The notes under the pieces: model-generated | Told to the model about the DNA's origin: nothing | The model's database searches: none | The model's input: the letters and a program-made list of their open reading frames with translations, nothing else | Made by a program: the position numbers and the translations under genes | Assembly: GCA_027604685.1 (NCBI GenBank) | Contig: JADHYX010000313.1 | Span: 1 to 26,447 of the forward strand | Direction: 5' to 3' | Length of the DNA: 26,447 bases | From: Lobulomyces angularis | Lineage: Eukaryota; Chytridiomycota; Chytridiomycetes; Lobulomycetales; Lobulomycetaceae | Shown: positions 1 through 12,056 of the stretch, one piece after another | How positions within the stretch are numbered: the stretch's first letter is position 1 | How the letters are laid out: each line of letters begins with the position of its first letter

Positions 1-472
1 TTCATCATTAGTCGTATAAAAGTTAACTACTGTATCGATATCTCTTTAAGAAACTGCATTTCAAACTCTCCATAATGTTGTAATTATATAGCGGTTTCGA
101 AGTATCGTTTCAAGCTAGTTTGAACGAAAACTAACAGAAATCTAGAGGAGTCATTGGTGCAGGATTCAGAACTCAATCATTTGGAAAGGTATATTTTCGT
201 TTGCAACATTTGCAGCCACATCTTTCAGAGTGCTTCCATTACATTTGTTTGACAATGCAGTCACTCCCACTCTACATCAATCTCACTGAACTTTTGCGAC
301 AAATCCAAATTCAACTTCTCATCCATTACAATGCCTTTTCAAATATCTTTGCTGGCACAATAACATTCGTAATTCTTTTTTTAATTACGTGTTCAATCAA
401 AAACACTTGGAATTTTCTAGATTTTGCTAAAATCTTGACTATTTTCTAATAAAAATAATTTCCAATTAAAAA
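1..472. other. Unassigned region with an open stretch (135-449, +)
   Basis: No family was recognised here. On the plus strand a frame is open from 135 to the stop at 449. A good splice-acceptor context (ACTAACAG) ends at 137, and a hydrophobic, membrane-like segment is encoded near 350-400. There is no ATG near its beginning. Positions 140-340 are visibly less AT-rich than the flanks, which suggests coding sequence, but all three plus frames and one minus frame are open over parts of it, so the frame is not settled. It could be the last exon of a gene that begins outside the window, or a 5' exon of the gene at 473-814. Confidence 0.2.
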
Positions 473-814
473 ATGAAAATTTCAGACATTATTGCAGTAG
501 TGTTAATTCAACTCTCTTATTCGATGCCGATTGCTGTATTGGAAAACCAAACCAACAATGCGGCATTACCAACAATGGGATGTACAACTGTTGATAATAC
601 CTTAACTGACGAAATTAGTATTCTCAAGTTTAATGAACACGATATTAACAACAGTGACAACTTCAGAGACTCTCCAACATTGAGCGTTTCGATTAAACTT
701 CCATGCATTCACTCCGCTGCAGTTTCAGAGTCCACTGCTGCTCCAAATTTAGCTTATGGATATGACTTTATTAACCCAAACACTGGTCCAGCTCCAGAAG
801 GTATTCAAGATTAA
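473..814 (+). CDS. Hypothetical small protein, possibly secreted (113 aa)
   Basis: Single-exon ATG-to-TAA frame with base composition less AT-rich than its flanks. The N-terminus (MKISDIIAVVLIQLSYSMPI) has a short polar start, a hydrophobic core and small residues, so it could be a signal peptide. The rest is polar, rich in Asn, Thr, Ser and Asp, with two Cys residues and a Pro/Gly-rich tail ending GPAPEGIQD. I recognise no family. The first codons contain a possible splice acceptor (AAAATTTCAG, ending at 486), so this could instead be the last exon of a spliced gene that uses the exon-like sequence upstream. The frame and stop are firmer than the start. Confidence 0.45.
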   Translation: MKISDIIAVVLIQLSYSMPIAVLENQTNNAALPTMGCTTVDNTLTDEISILKFNEHDINNSDNFRDSPTLSVSIKLPCIHSAAVSESTAAPNLAYGYDFINPNTGPAPEGIQD

Positions 815-1210
815 GAACAGCTGAAGAGCTCTATTATTTACATATATGTTATCCTTTTTATTATATTAACCTTATCATATTTAATTACACACTTGTATTT
901 CTTTTTTTTATCATTATTATCTTTTAAGATTATTATTACACAATTTAGTGTACCAAAAAATTATTCAATATAACTGTAAAACTATAAATTTAATCCAATT
1001 TTCCTTTCTTATTATCTATAAAAATTATTTGAAAATAAATATAATGCAGTAAATGTAAACAAATTTCGTAATTTACTGTTGGCATTTTTTAATTTCTCCT
1101 TTTCCAGTTATTCGTGATTCGCTAGTTATTTTCTATTCATTCTTATAGTCAATTATTTTTTGAGTTATGATATTAATTTTCAAGTACATTCCTTTTAGTT
1201 CTCTTTAAAT
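815..1210. other. Intergenic region between converging genes
   Basis: AT-rich sequence between the 3' ends of the hypothetical gene and RPP21. It has several AATAAA-like and ATTATT runs that could serve polyadenylation on either strand. I see no RNA gene or credible open frame in it. Confidence 0.5.
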
Positions 1211-1720
1211 TTAACTGTTTTTGTCTTTTATTTCACTATTTTCATCAAAAAACAATTTTTTATTTCTTAACGGAAAATTTTTTTTTGAAATACAACAATT
1301 GCATTTCACAGTTAACATTTTTTCAGGTTTTGCTGGTGAAGAAAAAAGATAATTAAAATTTCACAAGTCAGTTTAAATTAAAACATACAAGCAGTGTTCA
1401 CAGTACTAGTTATACCTGGAATCAAAGTTTGATCACATTTTTTGCAAATGTTTCGTTTTACGTGTGGTGAACTAAATGAATGTTTTTAAACATTTTAATT
1501 TTTTTTATTTAATACACTTTCATAAAAAAATTTAATACCATCTCAATACTAACTTCTTGGCACAGACTTTCAAATTTTTATTATAAAATTTTGCCAAAGC
1601 AAACTGGTTATTAACAGTTAAATTAGTGGAAGCTTGATATAAGAAATTTAATCGTAAAAAGGCATCACGGTTATGAAATTCAGTTTTTAGCTGCTTCTTT
1701 TGTTTCTGACTTCTACTCAT
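1211..1720 (-). CDS. RPP21: Ribonuclease P/MRP protein subunit RPP21 (Rpr2/Snm1 family), 128 aa
   Basis: Protein subunit of nuclear RNase P, which trims 5' leaders from pre-tRNA, and possibly of RNase MRP. Exons on the minus strand are 1539-1720, 1389-1471 and 1211-1332, with compatible phases. Exon 1 carries the family core: residues 19-30 read DAFLRLNFLYQA, then ALAKFY and KKLVLR. Exon 2 gives VKRNICKKCDQTLIPG and exon 3 gives the second Cys pair. C70, C73, C99 and C102 form the expected four-Cys zinc ribbon. The start ATG at 1720 is the first in frame before the conserved core. It diverges from RPL31. Its exons are short and only the first is obvious as an open frame, so automated annotation could easily truncate it. 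The family call is firm; the last exon rests on the Cys pair and phase. Confidence 0.88.
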
Positions 1721-1920
1721 ATTAGTTCTTTGAGTAAAATTGTTTCTGCTTTTTTGAAGAATTTTGATGTTACACCACCACTTTTTTACCAAAAAATGTA
1801 AGTAAAAAGTCACCATACCATCCCATCATTACATTGATTAATATTAAACATCCATACAAATTCAATAGCGCACTAACTCTCTTTTTTTTTTTATTTAAAC
1901 TGTAGTTTTTTTTTTTCAAT
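1721..1920. promoter_or_regulatory. Shared upstream region of RPP21 and RPL31
   Basis: This 200-bp region separates two divergent start codons, so it must hold the promoters and 5' leaders of both genes. It contains T-rich tracts just before the RPL31 ATG and an ACTGTAG that could be a 5'-leader acceptor. No motif can be assigned with confidence. Confidence 0.4.
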
Positions 1921-2543
1921 ATGGCAAAAGAAGGAGTTAAGAAATCATCAAAAAAAACTTCTGCTTTAAGCGAAGTTATCACCAAAGAATACACAATTCA
2001 TTTACACCCTAAAGTATTCGGACAGTAAGTAAACTTCACTTTTTCTATTTTATTTGTCTGGAGGTTTTACTTTTAAAACAACCTTTAAGTTTTAAAATTC
2101 ATAATCTTGAAAATTGTTTGTTTTTCGAACGTTTAAGTGATTTAAATTTTTTTATATACATATATCATTATCTTTTAAATTTTTTAATGTCAAGAAATAT
2201 TTTTTTACTAATGCCATGTTAGAACTTTTAAAAAAAGAGCTCCAACTGCTGTAAAAGTCGTTCGTAAATTTGCTCAAACCCAAATGAAAACATCTGATGT
2301 TCGTTTGGAACCAGAATTAAATCAAGCTTTATGGGCTAAAGGTGTGAAAACTGTTCCTCACAGAATTAGAGTTAGATTATCTAGAAAAAGAAATGATGCT
2401 GAAGATGCTAAAGAAAAGCTATATACTCTTGTTTCTTATGTACCAACTAAAAATTTTAAAGGTTTGTACTTTTTGTGAATTTAAAAATTTTATCTTTTGT
2501 CTTTAACGCTATAGGATTAACTACCGTAACTGTCGATGAATAG
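1921..2543 (+). CDS. RPL31: 60S ribosomal protein L31 (eL31), 123 aa
   Basis: Structural protein of the large ribosomal subunit, near the exit tunnel. Exons are 1921-2024, 2223-2461 and 2515-2543, joined in phases 2 and 1. The protein starts [12 protein letters not shown], continues through [20 protein letters not shown], and has the signature [20 protein letters not shown] and [10 protein letters not shown]. It ends LTTVTVDE then TAG, which matches the usual eL31 tail and length. The first intron is 198 bases with a GTAAGT donor; the second is 53 bases with an unusual GTTTGT donor. An AATAAA at 2592-2597, about 50 bases after the stop, may be the polyadenylation signal. Confidence 0.97.
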
Positions 2544-2839
2544 ATATTATAATGTATTATTATTTAATTTTCATTTAGCCCTATAGTTTGTAATAAAGAA
2601 AATATTTTTAATTGAAAACAAATGATTCTTTGTCTTGCGCTAAACTATTTACTTTGCGAAAAGTGTAGAAAAGATTTAAAAAAAAAGTTTTGAAAAAAAA
2701 AGGTTTAATGTATAATTAACCGTTCTTATAAATAAATTTGTGAAGTAAATACACAAAAAAGTATAGATGATTTAATATGTTAACTAAATAATACAATTGA
2801 TATTCAAGAAAAAAACATTACACAAGGATGACCATAAAT

Positions 2840-4119
2840 TTAGCAAAACCCATTCTCTTCCAATTCATCCTGTAGATCAGCAACATTGCCACTATGTGCT
2901 ACGTTGCTTGAGTTACCAATCCCACCGATGGGAGGTTTTAATATCATGGATAATTTTGCGATCTTTATATAAATGAAAGGTAAAAGAATAAAGAAAAACT
3001 TAAAATACCTCGTTATCTAAAAATGTGATCATTCTATTTTTCATGCAACTATTAAACAATTCTTCATCATGATTTTCAAAGCTGTCCAATATTGTCTGAT
3101 ATATTCTCGCCTCTTCGCTTTCAAGAAATCCAGGAACACTTTTTAAATTGATTTTAAACTTTTTTCATATTAAAGTAAAAAAACATACTTTGAAAATTGA
3201 TTAAATTTTTTTGATAGCTCCACTTCGTCTCCATATGCTATTAAGATTAAACAAATTTGTAAACAATTTTTAAAAAATCCATTCTTATTGTCAATCGCCA
3301 TTAAGACATCCCCTAATTTAGATGACATTTCTAAAGCCTTCTCATATCTTACAAAATTAGACAGATTGATAAAAAAATGAGTGAATTTGCGCTTACCTTT
3401 TATTTCGCACCATTAAACTTATTCCTCTTTTAAATACATCTACACCTGTCCTCAATTTATCTTCATTTTCATAAATTTGAGTTGACTGAAAATAAAATTC
3501 TATTGCCTGGTCAACATCAACAGATTCATATCCTCTACAGTTGAATAATATTAAAAATTTTTACTTAGTAAAAGTTACTTAGCAGCTTTTTCTAAACACT
3601 CGGCTGCTCTATCCGCAGATCCATGGGTTTGATATAAGCTATTAAAAAATATATATAAAAAAAAGGTTTCTATGTTAAAAAAATATACTATGATGCTTTA
3701 CGATAATATTCAGCTCCATCTTTTAAATTTTTAAGGTGTTGCATGCAAATTAAGGCAGCAGCCTCCATTTTTCCAGCAGCTGTATAAACACTATAGGGTA
3801 AAAAAAAAAAATTAAAAACTTTTCAAATTATTAAAACACCTTCCCAACTGAGAATGGCAATCAGATGACTTCAACAGAGCTTCAACTGCCTGATCATATG
3901 ATTTTCCCAGCTTAAAAGAATTTGCTACCAAAAAAAAATTAGTACACTTCATCGCAGTAAATATACCAGCAGCATCGAAAGCTGCAGATGCAGTATCCAA
4001 ATCAGGCTTTTTTCCTCCAAAGAAAGATTTCTTATTTAATCTAATAAAAAAACGTTTATTTGAAACATTATTTTGAGTTTATAAATTTGAATCTTTTACG
4101 CTTTTTCCCCAGCACCCAT
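2840..4119 (-). CDS. NAPG: Gamma-soluble NSF attachment protein (gamma-SNAP), 310 aa
   Basis: Adaptor that recruits the ATPase NSF to SNARE complexes so they can be disassembled after membrane fusion. Minus-strand exons are 4100-4119, 3840-4040, 3689-3790, 3579-3638, 3397-3534, 3189-3347, 3009-3138 and 2840-2962; all phases agree. The protein is a helical TPR-like solenoid: SAAFDAAGIFTAMK, YDQAVEALLKSS, ADRAAECLEKAAKGYE, VDQAIEFYFQSTQIYE and VPGFLESEEARIYQTILDSF. The KGYE and IYENED region, the Gly-rich IGGIG near the end and the acidic tail closing in GFC resemble gamma-SNAP more than alpha-SNAP. Its length is typical. The first exon is tiny (20 nt, encoding MGAGEKA) and is the least certain part; alpha-SNAP is the main alternative. 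Confidence 0.85.
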
Positions 4120-4328
4120 AGACTCTATACCATTTCTAGTGAGGATAGCAAAGAAAAATATTGGTGAAATTGTTTATGAATCCATTAATACCTAATATGT
4201 GTTTCTTGCATTTAAATTTTTTAGAAATTTTGTGTATTACAATTGTAGTTTTGCCACACTTACATTTATAAAATTATTAAAATAATGTATTTAACAAATG
4301 CTCTTAAAACTATGACATAAAAAAAATC

Positions 4329-5977
4329 TTAAATTTTTATTTTTTTCGCTTCATGGTCAAAGGTATTATCTGCTTCATTATTGTTTAAGAATAACACTGG
4401 TTCTGGGCAAGTAAAAGAAATGCACACCATTTCTTTTCTAGGAGCAACATCTCTTACCCTGTGAAAATTTAAAATATCTGCCTTAGTCAAATTATATCCT
4501 AAAGCTTTGCTGCATCGCTTGAAGACAGTACAATACATTAGTTTAAAACAGTTGATTTTTTGCTTACTTCAATTACATCTGCTTCCAAGTTATCTACTTC
4601 GGTACTAAAACAGTAACAATGAATTATAGGTAATTTGAATTTTTTTGGAAGTCTGTGCTTATATGGAGTTAAAAGTCCTCTGAAGGCATCTAAAGTTCTA
4701 TTAAGTATTAAAAAAATAAAAATCACTTCCTACCTAAGAATTCAATTGCTGTGGCTGGTAAGTTCATTATGTAATGATTAAATATATGAAATTCTTCATT
4801 TTCTTTGAATTTAAAAAATTGAATTTCAGAAGGTGCTAACATCATAAAGTTAAAAAAAAAAATAAGTTTCAATAAACAGTTCACTAGTTACAAAATACCT
4901 GTATCTTTAACTCTGGCAGTTTTTGTGGGAACAAAATTCTCCCTCAACTCACCAATCAATTCTTCTTTATTTAACTCAAGTATACTTTCTTTAATAAAAA
5001 TTCTTCCGTCAAGATTAAAACTTTTTACTTTATGCGCTACTTTGTTTAATTTAATGTTTTCATTTAAACTCTCGAAAGAATTTGGATTCAAGTCATTTGC
5101 AAAAACTAAAGCGCCTACATTTTTTGCTGAAGGTATAGAAAACGGACCAATCCCCGCCATCACATCGCAGATTACATCATTTCTTTTGAAGTTTTTCAGT
5201 ATCAATCTATCGTGTTCCATTTGTAGTCTAGAATTCCAATATACTTTACTGAAATCGAGTTTAAATGTGCAGCCACTTTCTTTCTAAAAAAAATAAAAAT
5301 AAAATATATAATTAAACTATACCACTTCAGCATTCATAATATTATCTCCAGCTAGCAATTCCATTTTAAAAAACCTGAAAGTATGATCTATGTTATCCAA
5401 TTTATTAACTACCGTTCGAATGTTCTTCATTTTCTAAAAAATGCCTGTTATTTAATAAAAAGTTATAGGGAATGGATACGCCAATTTAGAAGCACGTTTT
5501 TTGTAATGAAATGATGAGATAGCAGCAACGTAAGTTATACAAAAAAAATAAATTACATCTAATATAACCTGACCGATGATAAACTTAAACGGTTTATATT
5601 GATCTCGGAGGTTTAAATGAGCAATGTGTCCAATAGTTTCAAAACTAGAAGGTATTTCATTGCTTAACTCATCAGGTAATATGGATTTTAAAATTTGATC
5701 AACAGTGAAATAGTCATAGTCGAAATTCAAATCGTAATTTGTAACAGATGATTCAGTTTCCTTCAAAAAATTGGTTATTTTTTCGTTTGAAAAATTTTTG
5801 AAATTTTCTAGTTTATCAAATATTCTGTTTATCAAAACTAGCCTGGAGCTTGGTTCAGGCGTATAATTTACTATTGATGACTTTCTTTTTATGTTCAAAA
5901 TTAAGCTAAAAAAAAAGATGATGATTATAAAAAGATTTAATTAATAAAATAAGAAACAGATATAGATTACTTTTCAT
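4329..5977 (-). CDS. TRM5: tRNA (guanine-37-N1)-methyltransferase Trm5, 425 aa
   Basis: Uses S-adenosylmethionine to methylate G37 next to the anticodon, preventing frameshifting; in yeast it acts in nucleus and mitochondria. Exons are 5958-5977, 5557-5905, 5323-5433, 4899-5283, 4734-4835, 4568-4689 and 4329-4517. Landmarks in order are GHIAHLNLRDQYKPFK and IGQVILDK (N-terminal domain), KESGCTFKLDFSKVYWNSRL (161-180), the SAM-binding CDVMAGIGPF (199-208), NDLNP (223-227), the catalytic-site NLP (313-315) and RVRDVAPRKEMVCISF. Exon 2 has no ATG, so the start needs a small upstream exon. The 20-nt exon proposed here fits phase but uses a weak GTTTCT donor, so the first seven residues are uncertain. 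Confidence 0.93.
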
Positions 5978-6075
5978 TGGTTAATAGAGTGAAGCATTTT
6001 TTACAGTGGATGTAATTGAGTTTTATTGCAAAACAGGTTAATTTCAAATCAAAAAATTTCTTTTCTATCTTAGTT

Positions 6076-6201
6076 ATGGATTTATTTGAAGGGGGAACTA
6101 TATTTATATTATTAATGATTTTACTCATGTTATTGTATTTATATTTTTCTAAATTTTTTTTTTTTTTTTTTTTTTTTGATTCTATTTCATTTTATTCATA
6201 A
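6076..6201 (+). CDS. Possible small membrane protein ORF (41 aa)
   Basis: An ATG-started frame encodes MDLFEGGTIFILLMILLMLL followed by YLYFSK, a plausible single transmembrane helix. It then runs into a poly-T tract read as poly-Phe and stops. The poly-Phe tail argues against a real complete protein, but the first 25 codons could be a first exon whose donor I cannot find. A chance T-rich frame is equally likely. Confidence 0.2.
   Translation: MDLFEGGTIFILLMILLMLLYLYFSKFFFFFFFFDSISFYS
6154..6177 (+). repeat. T homopolymer tract (24 bases)
   Basis: Uninterrupted run of T. It is typical of the low-complexity tracts between genes here and prone to sequencing and assembly length errors. Confidence 0.9.
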
Positions 6202-6647
6202 AACCATAACAAAATTATTTTTCATCATTGAATAAAAATCGGTAATTTTAGTAGTTATAAGATAGATCCAAATCTTCTTTTTTTTTTTTAAATTTAGTAG
6301 ACTTAAAGAACTTTTTTATACTTACAACAACATGTTCCTACTTACCTTTTTATTGTTGCCATTATTTTATACAATGATTTTGTAACTGTCTCGTATAAAA
6401 TAAATATATATTGATGAATAGAAATTCTTAGGTCATATATTCATTCTAAACTGAAATTTGTGTTTCTAAAAAATAAATAATGTTTCAAGAAATAACAAAT
6501 ATGCCGTGCTAATATTAATGATACTGCGTACCGTTTACTTTGCAGTACAACAACTAAAATTATCCGTATTTTTAGATGTCAAATGGTTTTAATATTTCTA
6601 CTGTCTTGTGTAACAAAGAAATTCTCTTCATTTTCCGCAACTAAACT

Positions 6648-7601
6648 ATGGGTATGAGTCATCCCATCCAATTATTTATCAATGGATTATTCAATTTTTT
6701 CAATGATATGGATCTTTAACATTTATTTTCGATCATTAAAATATCACTCTCAATATTTTTTATTTTTGTTTATTTTTACTTTTGTTAATCTAATGGAACA
6801 AAAAACATTCTCTAGGTATTAGCAGAGATAGTCGTCATAAACGATCCCACACCGGTGCTAAGCGTGCACAATACAGAAAAAAAAGAAAGTTTGAATTAGG
6901 TAGACAATCCGCCAACACTAAAATTGGAGCAAAAAGAGTTCATGTTGTTAGAGTACGAGGTGGAAACTTAAAATATAGAGCTTTGAGATTAGACTCTGGT
7001 ATATACTTTTTTCATGGAATTTATTAATTTTCCCATTACAGGCAATTTTAGTTGGGGTTCTGAATCCATTTCTAAAAAGGCTAGAATTATTAAAGTTGTT
7101 TACAATTCTACCAATAACGAATTAGTAAGAACGAATACCTTAGTTAAAGGTTGTATTGTAGAAATTGATGCTGCCCCTTTCAGACAATGGTATGAATCTC
7201 ACTATGCGTTACCATTAGGAAAAAAATCTAAGAAAGTAAGTTAAAACAGCCCCTTAAAGAATGAAAAATATTTTTTCTTACAGAAGATCAAATTTTTCTA
7301 TCATTTGTTTTTTTTTCCAAATTATATTTGTTGGTATAAAATACTAAGTAATATTATTTAGGCTGCTGCTGAAAAAGGAGTGGTAGATCCATTAGATAGA
7401 AAAAAATCAAAACATGTGGAAAGAAAAATTGCAGCAAGGAAAGAAAATTCCCATGTTGAACAACACTTAGAAGATCAGTTCTCAACTGGTAGAATTTACG
7501 CTAGAATTGCTTCAAGACCTGGACAAGCTGGCCGTGCTGATGGAGTTATTTTGGAAGGAAAAGAACTAGATTTCTACATGAGAAAATTAAAAAGAAAATA
7601 A
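6648..7601 (+). CDS. RPS8: 40S ribosomal protein S8 (eS8), 206 aa
   Basis: Structural protein of the small ribosomal subunit. Exons are 6648-6651, 6816-6998, 7042-7235 and 7362-7601. The first coding exon is only ATGG; splicing to GTATTAGC yields the invariant start [17 protein letters not shown]. Further signatures are [69 protein letters not shown] and [16 protein letters not shown] at the end. Length is normal for eS8. The 164-base first intron next to the start codon is a common arrangement in ribosomal protein genes and may help expression. Confidence 0.97.
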
Positions 7602-8017
7602 ATAACGTTAAATTAAGATTTTTTAATAATACTGAATACATAGTTTTTAAAATATTATATTTTATTTTATACAATTGTAAAAATGCTTTATTTTTTTTCT
7701 TAAGTTCAAAAAGTTATGGAATTTCACATGAATTTATGAAATCTGTAAACACAGCATTTCAAAATTCTTGTTGAATATTTAACTTTCTACTGAGCTGCAT
7801 TATACGATTTTGTATTTTCGTCCGAACACTCAGAGTTAATTAAGCTTTCATTTTAACTGAACAGGTTCTTTAACCGCTATTCGAAAATTACATGTAAAAT
7901 TGTTTTAAAATCTTTTTTTTTTTTTTTTTAATTAATTAAAATTATCGATATCTTCCATTTTCTTAACCATATATTTATTTATATATTTTTTTTTTTTTTA
8001 TAAATTATAAATTAGAA
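7602..8017. other. Intergenic region between RPS8 and IPI3
   Basis: Tandem-gene spacer that contains the RPS8 3' region and the IPI3 promoter, with T tracts near 7912 and 7987. I see no RNA gene or open frame worth naming. Confidence 0.5.
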
Positions 8018-9638
8018 ATGGAAGAAAATATTTTAGTTTCGACAAATGAAGGGATACAAATATTTTCACTATCAAATTTTGCAAAAAAAAATACCTTAAA
8101 AAATACAACCAAAATAGATTTGGCCCTAGTTCAAAATTTTAAAAATAATGCGATATTACAGGAAAAAAATAAGACAACAATTACCAATTTAAATTTAAAA
8201 AATAACTCTGGCCAAAGTCTCATTCAGTTTAATTCGAGTGAAATTATTACTAGTTATTCTCTAAGTAAAAATGAAAAATTTTTGGTTGGTGGTGGTCTTA
8301 GCGGCAGAATTTACTTTTGGGATTTCAAGAGTGGTTTTTTGATAAATTCCTTTGATGGCCACTTCAAAAAGATCAACAATTTAAGTTTCACTTCAGATGG
8401 CAATTTTTTTTGTTCATGCAGCGATGATGGATTGTGCCATTTATGGTTTCTTACTGAGTATATGACTTTTTCAAAATTTTTCTATGTATTTTCTCATATT
8501 TTCACTTCGTTTTAGTATCTTTGACTTATCTGCATCACCGGCTCCTTTTAAAACATTTCAAGGTCATTCTCTTCCAGTTACTGATTTTTACTTGGGAATT
8601 GGATTATTTCAGCATGCAAGATTGTTTACCGTTTCAAAAGACAGAACACTGAGGGTAAACTTTGTTTTAAAATATAAAAAAAAAAATTTTGACCACTAAA
8701 ATATAAATAATTGAAAATGTAGATATGGTCGTTATCTACTGGAAATTTACTTACAACAATATTATATCCAAGAATACTAACCAAGTTAGTTGTAGATCCA
8801 ACAGAAAACCACTTATTTGTTGGCTGTATTGATGGAAAAATTTTTCAACTAGACTTATTTAAAAAATTTAAAGACACAGAAATAATTTACAGTGTTATTA
8901 ATAATTATAATGCCGCTCATTTGGAAAAAGTTGAAGATTTTGATGAAAATAGAGTTATGATTGGTCACAGGTTATATTACTTATTTAAATTTTTTTTTTT
9001 TAATACTATCTAAAGATCTTAAAAAACATTTTTTATTTTATTTTTAATGCTATAGTCAGGAAGTTACCGGAATGTCATTCTCATTTGATTCAACGAAACT
9101 TTGCTCCTCAAGCTTAGATGGACAGTTAATTATATGGGATTGTCAAAGCAGGCAAATCCTGAAAGTTTTAATTTCACAAGATTCACCTATTAAATTTTGT
9201 CAAATTTTTATATCCTTCAAAGACGAAAATATCGATAAACTTCATAATCACAACCTTAACTTTAATCCCTTAAAAAAGTTTATTGAGGTTGATGAAAGAG
9301 AAAAAAGTAAATTAATATTGGACTTGGAAGAGGACTATTTTGTAGATGACCAAATGCTATTGGAATTGGAGGCAGAATATTCTTGCTTTGAAGTTGACCG
9401 TATAGACAAAAACTATTTAAAAAATCGTAACCATTTTTTTTTATATTTAGATGACAGTACGACTATAACTGGTTATAATAACGCTTCCAAATACTTTGCT
9501 AAAGACGAATCATTTTTTAAAAATGAATTAAATGTGGCATTGGAAAAGCTAGAAAACACAATTAAAATCAAAGAAAAGTTGGAACATTGTAATAAAGAAA
9601 TATTTAAAATTTGTCAAAATGAGTTCATAAAAAAATAA
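8018..9638 (+). CDS. IPI3: WD40 protein Ipi3/WDR18, Rix1 pre-ribosome complex subunit, 469 aa
   Basis: Nuclear WD40 protein of the Rix1/Ipi1/Ipi3 complex, which acts in late 60S maturation and ITS2 processing. Exons are 8018-8457, 8516-8654, 8723-8970 and 9056-9638. Blades include FLVGGGLSGRIYFWDFKSG, FSCSDDGLCHLW (with one residue varying), KDRTLRIWSLSTGNLLTT and LDGQLIIWDCQSRQIL. The family-diagnostic stretch is FQGHSLPVTDFYLGIG with HLFVGCIDGKIFQLDL after it, and the C-terminal 100 residues are charged and coiled-coil-like. Two consecutive WD40 halves sit in different frames because of short introns. The third intron has an unusual GTTATA donor. The ATG at 8018 is the first in frame. Confidence 0.9.
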
Positions 9639-9883
9639 CAAAAAAAAAATTTTTTTTTGTATTTATATGTATTTCATCCAATAGAAAAAAGTAAAAAAAT
9701 GCAATTGTGATATCCTTTTTTTTTTTTTGTAGTATTTTTTTTTTATTTATTTATTCATTTATAGAAAGAAATTAAAATTAAAAATAAAATAAAAAAATTA
9801 TATATATATATATAAATATATATTAATAAAATAAAATAAAATTTTAATCATATACAATCTATTTTTTTATAAAAAAAAAAACT
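9639..9883. other. Convergent 3' intergenic region with AT repeats
   Basis: About 245 bases between the stops of IPI3 and the kinase gene. It has poly-T and poly-A runs and a TA-alternating stretch near 9799-9823. It must hold both polyadenylation regions. Confidence 0.5.

Positions 9884-12056
<2,173 letters not shown>

Larger units (their letters stand above)
5978..6647. other. Divergent intergenic region between TRM5 and RPS8
   Basis: It holds the 5' regions of both genes. It contains a 24-base T tract at 6154-6177 and a small ATG-started frame at 6076-6201, listed separately. I see nothing else that can be named. Confidence 0.4.

Noticed and set aside
190..260. Cys-x2-Cys and His residues in a second frame, resembling part of a zinc finger
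   Set aside because: The frame is stopped by TGA within about 50 bases and the spacing does not complete a C2H2 finger; probably chance.
517..708. Minus-strand open frame of 63 codons
   Set aside because: It is the shadow of the plus-strand frame at 473-814, which has the better start context and composition.
473..814. Idea that the small secreted-looking protein is a peptide pheromone precursor or toxin
   Set aside because: No repeated peptide units, dibasic cleavage sites, prenylation box or Cys pattern support it.
1770..1994. Minus-strand open frame of 74 codons
   Set aside because: It lies opposite the first exon of RPL31 and the shared promoter; its codons are T/A-tract derived and match no family.
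4925..5287. Plus-strand open frame of 120 codons
   Set aside because: Antisense shadow of the SAM-binding exon of TRM5, whose motifs are conserved.
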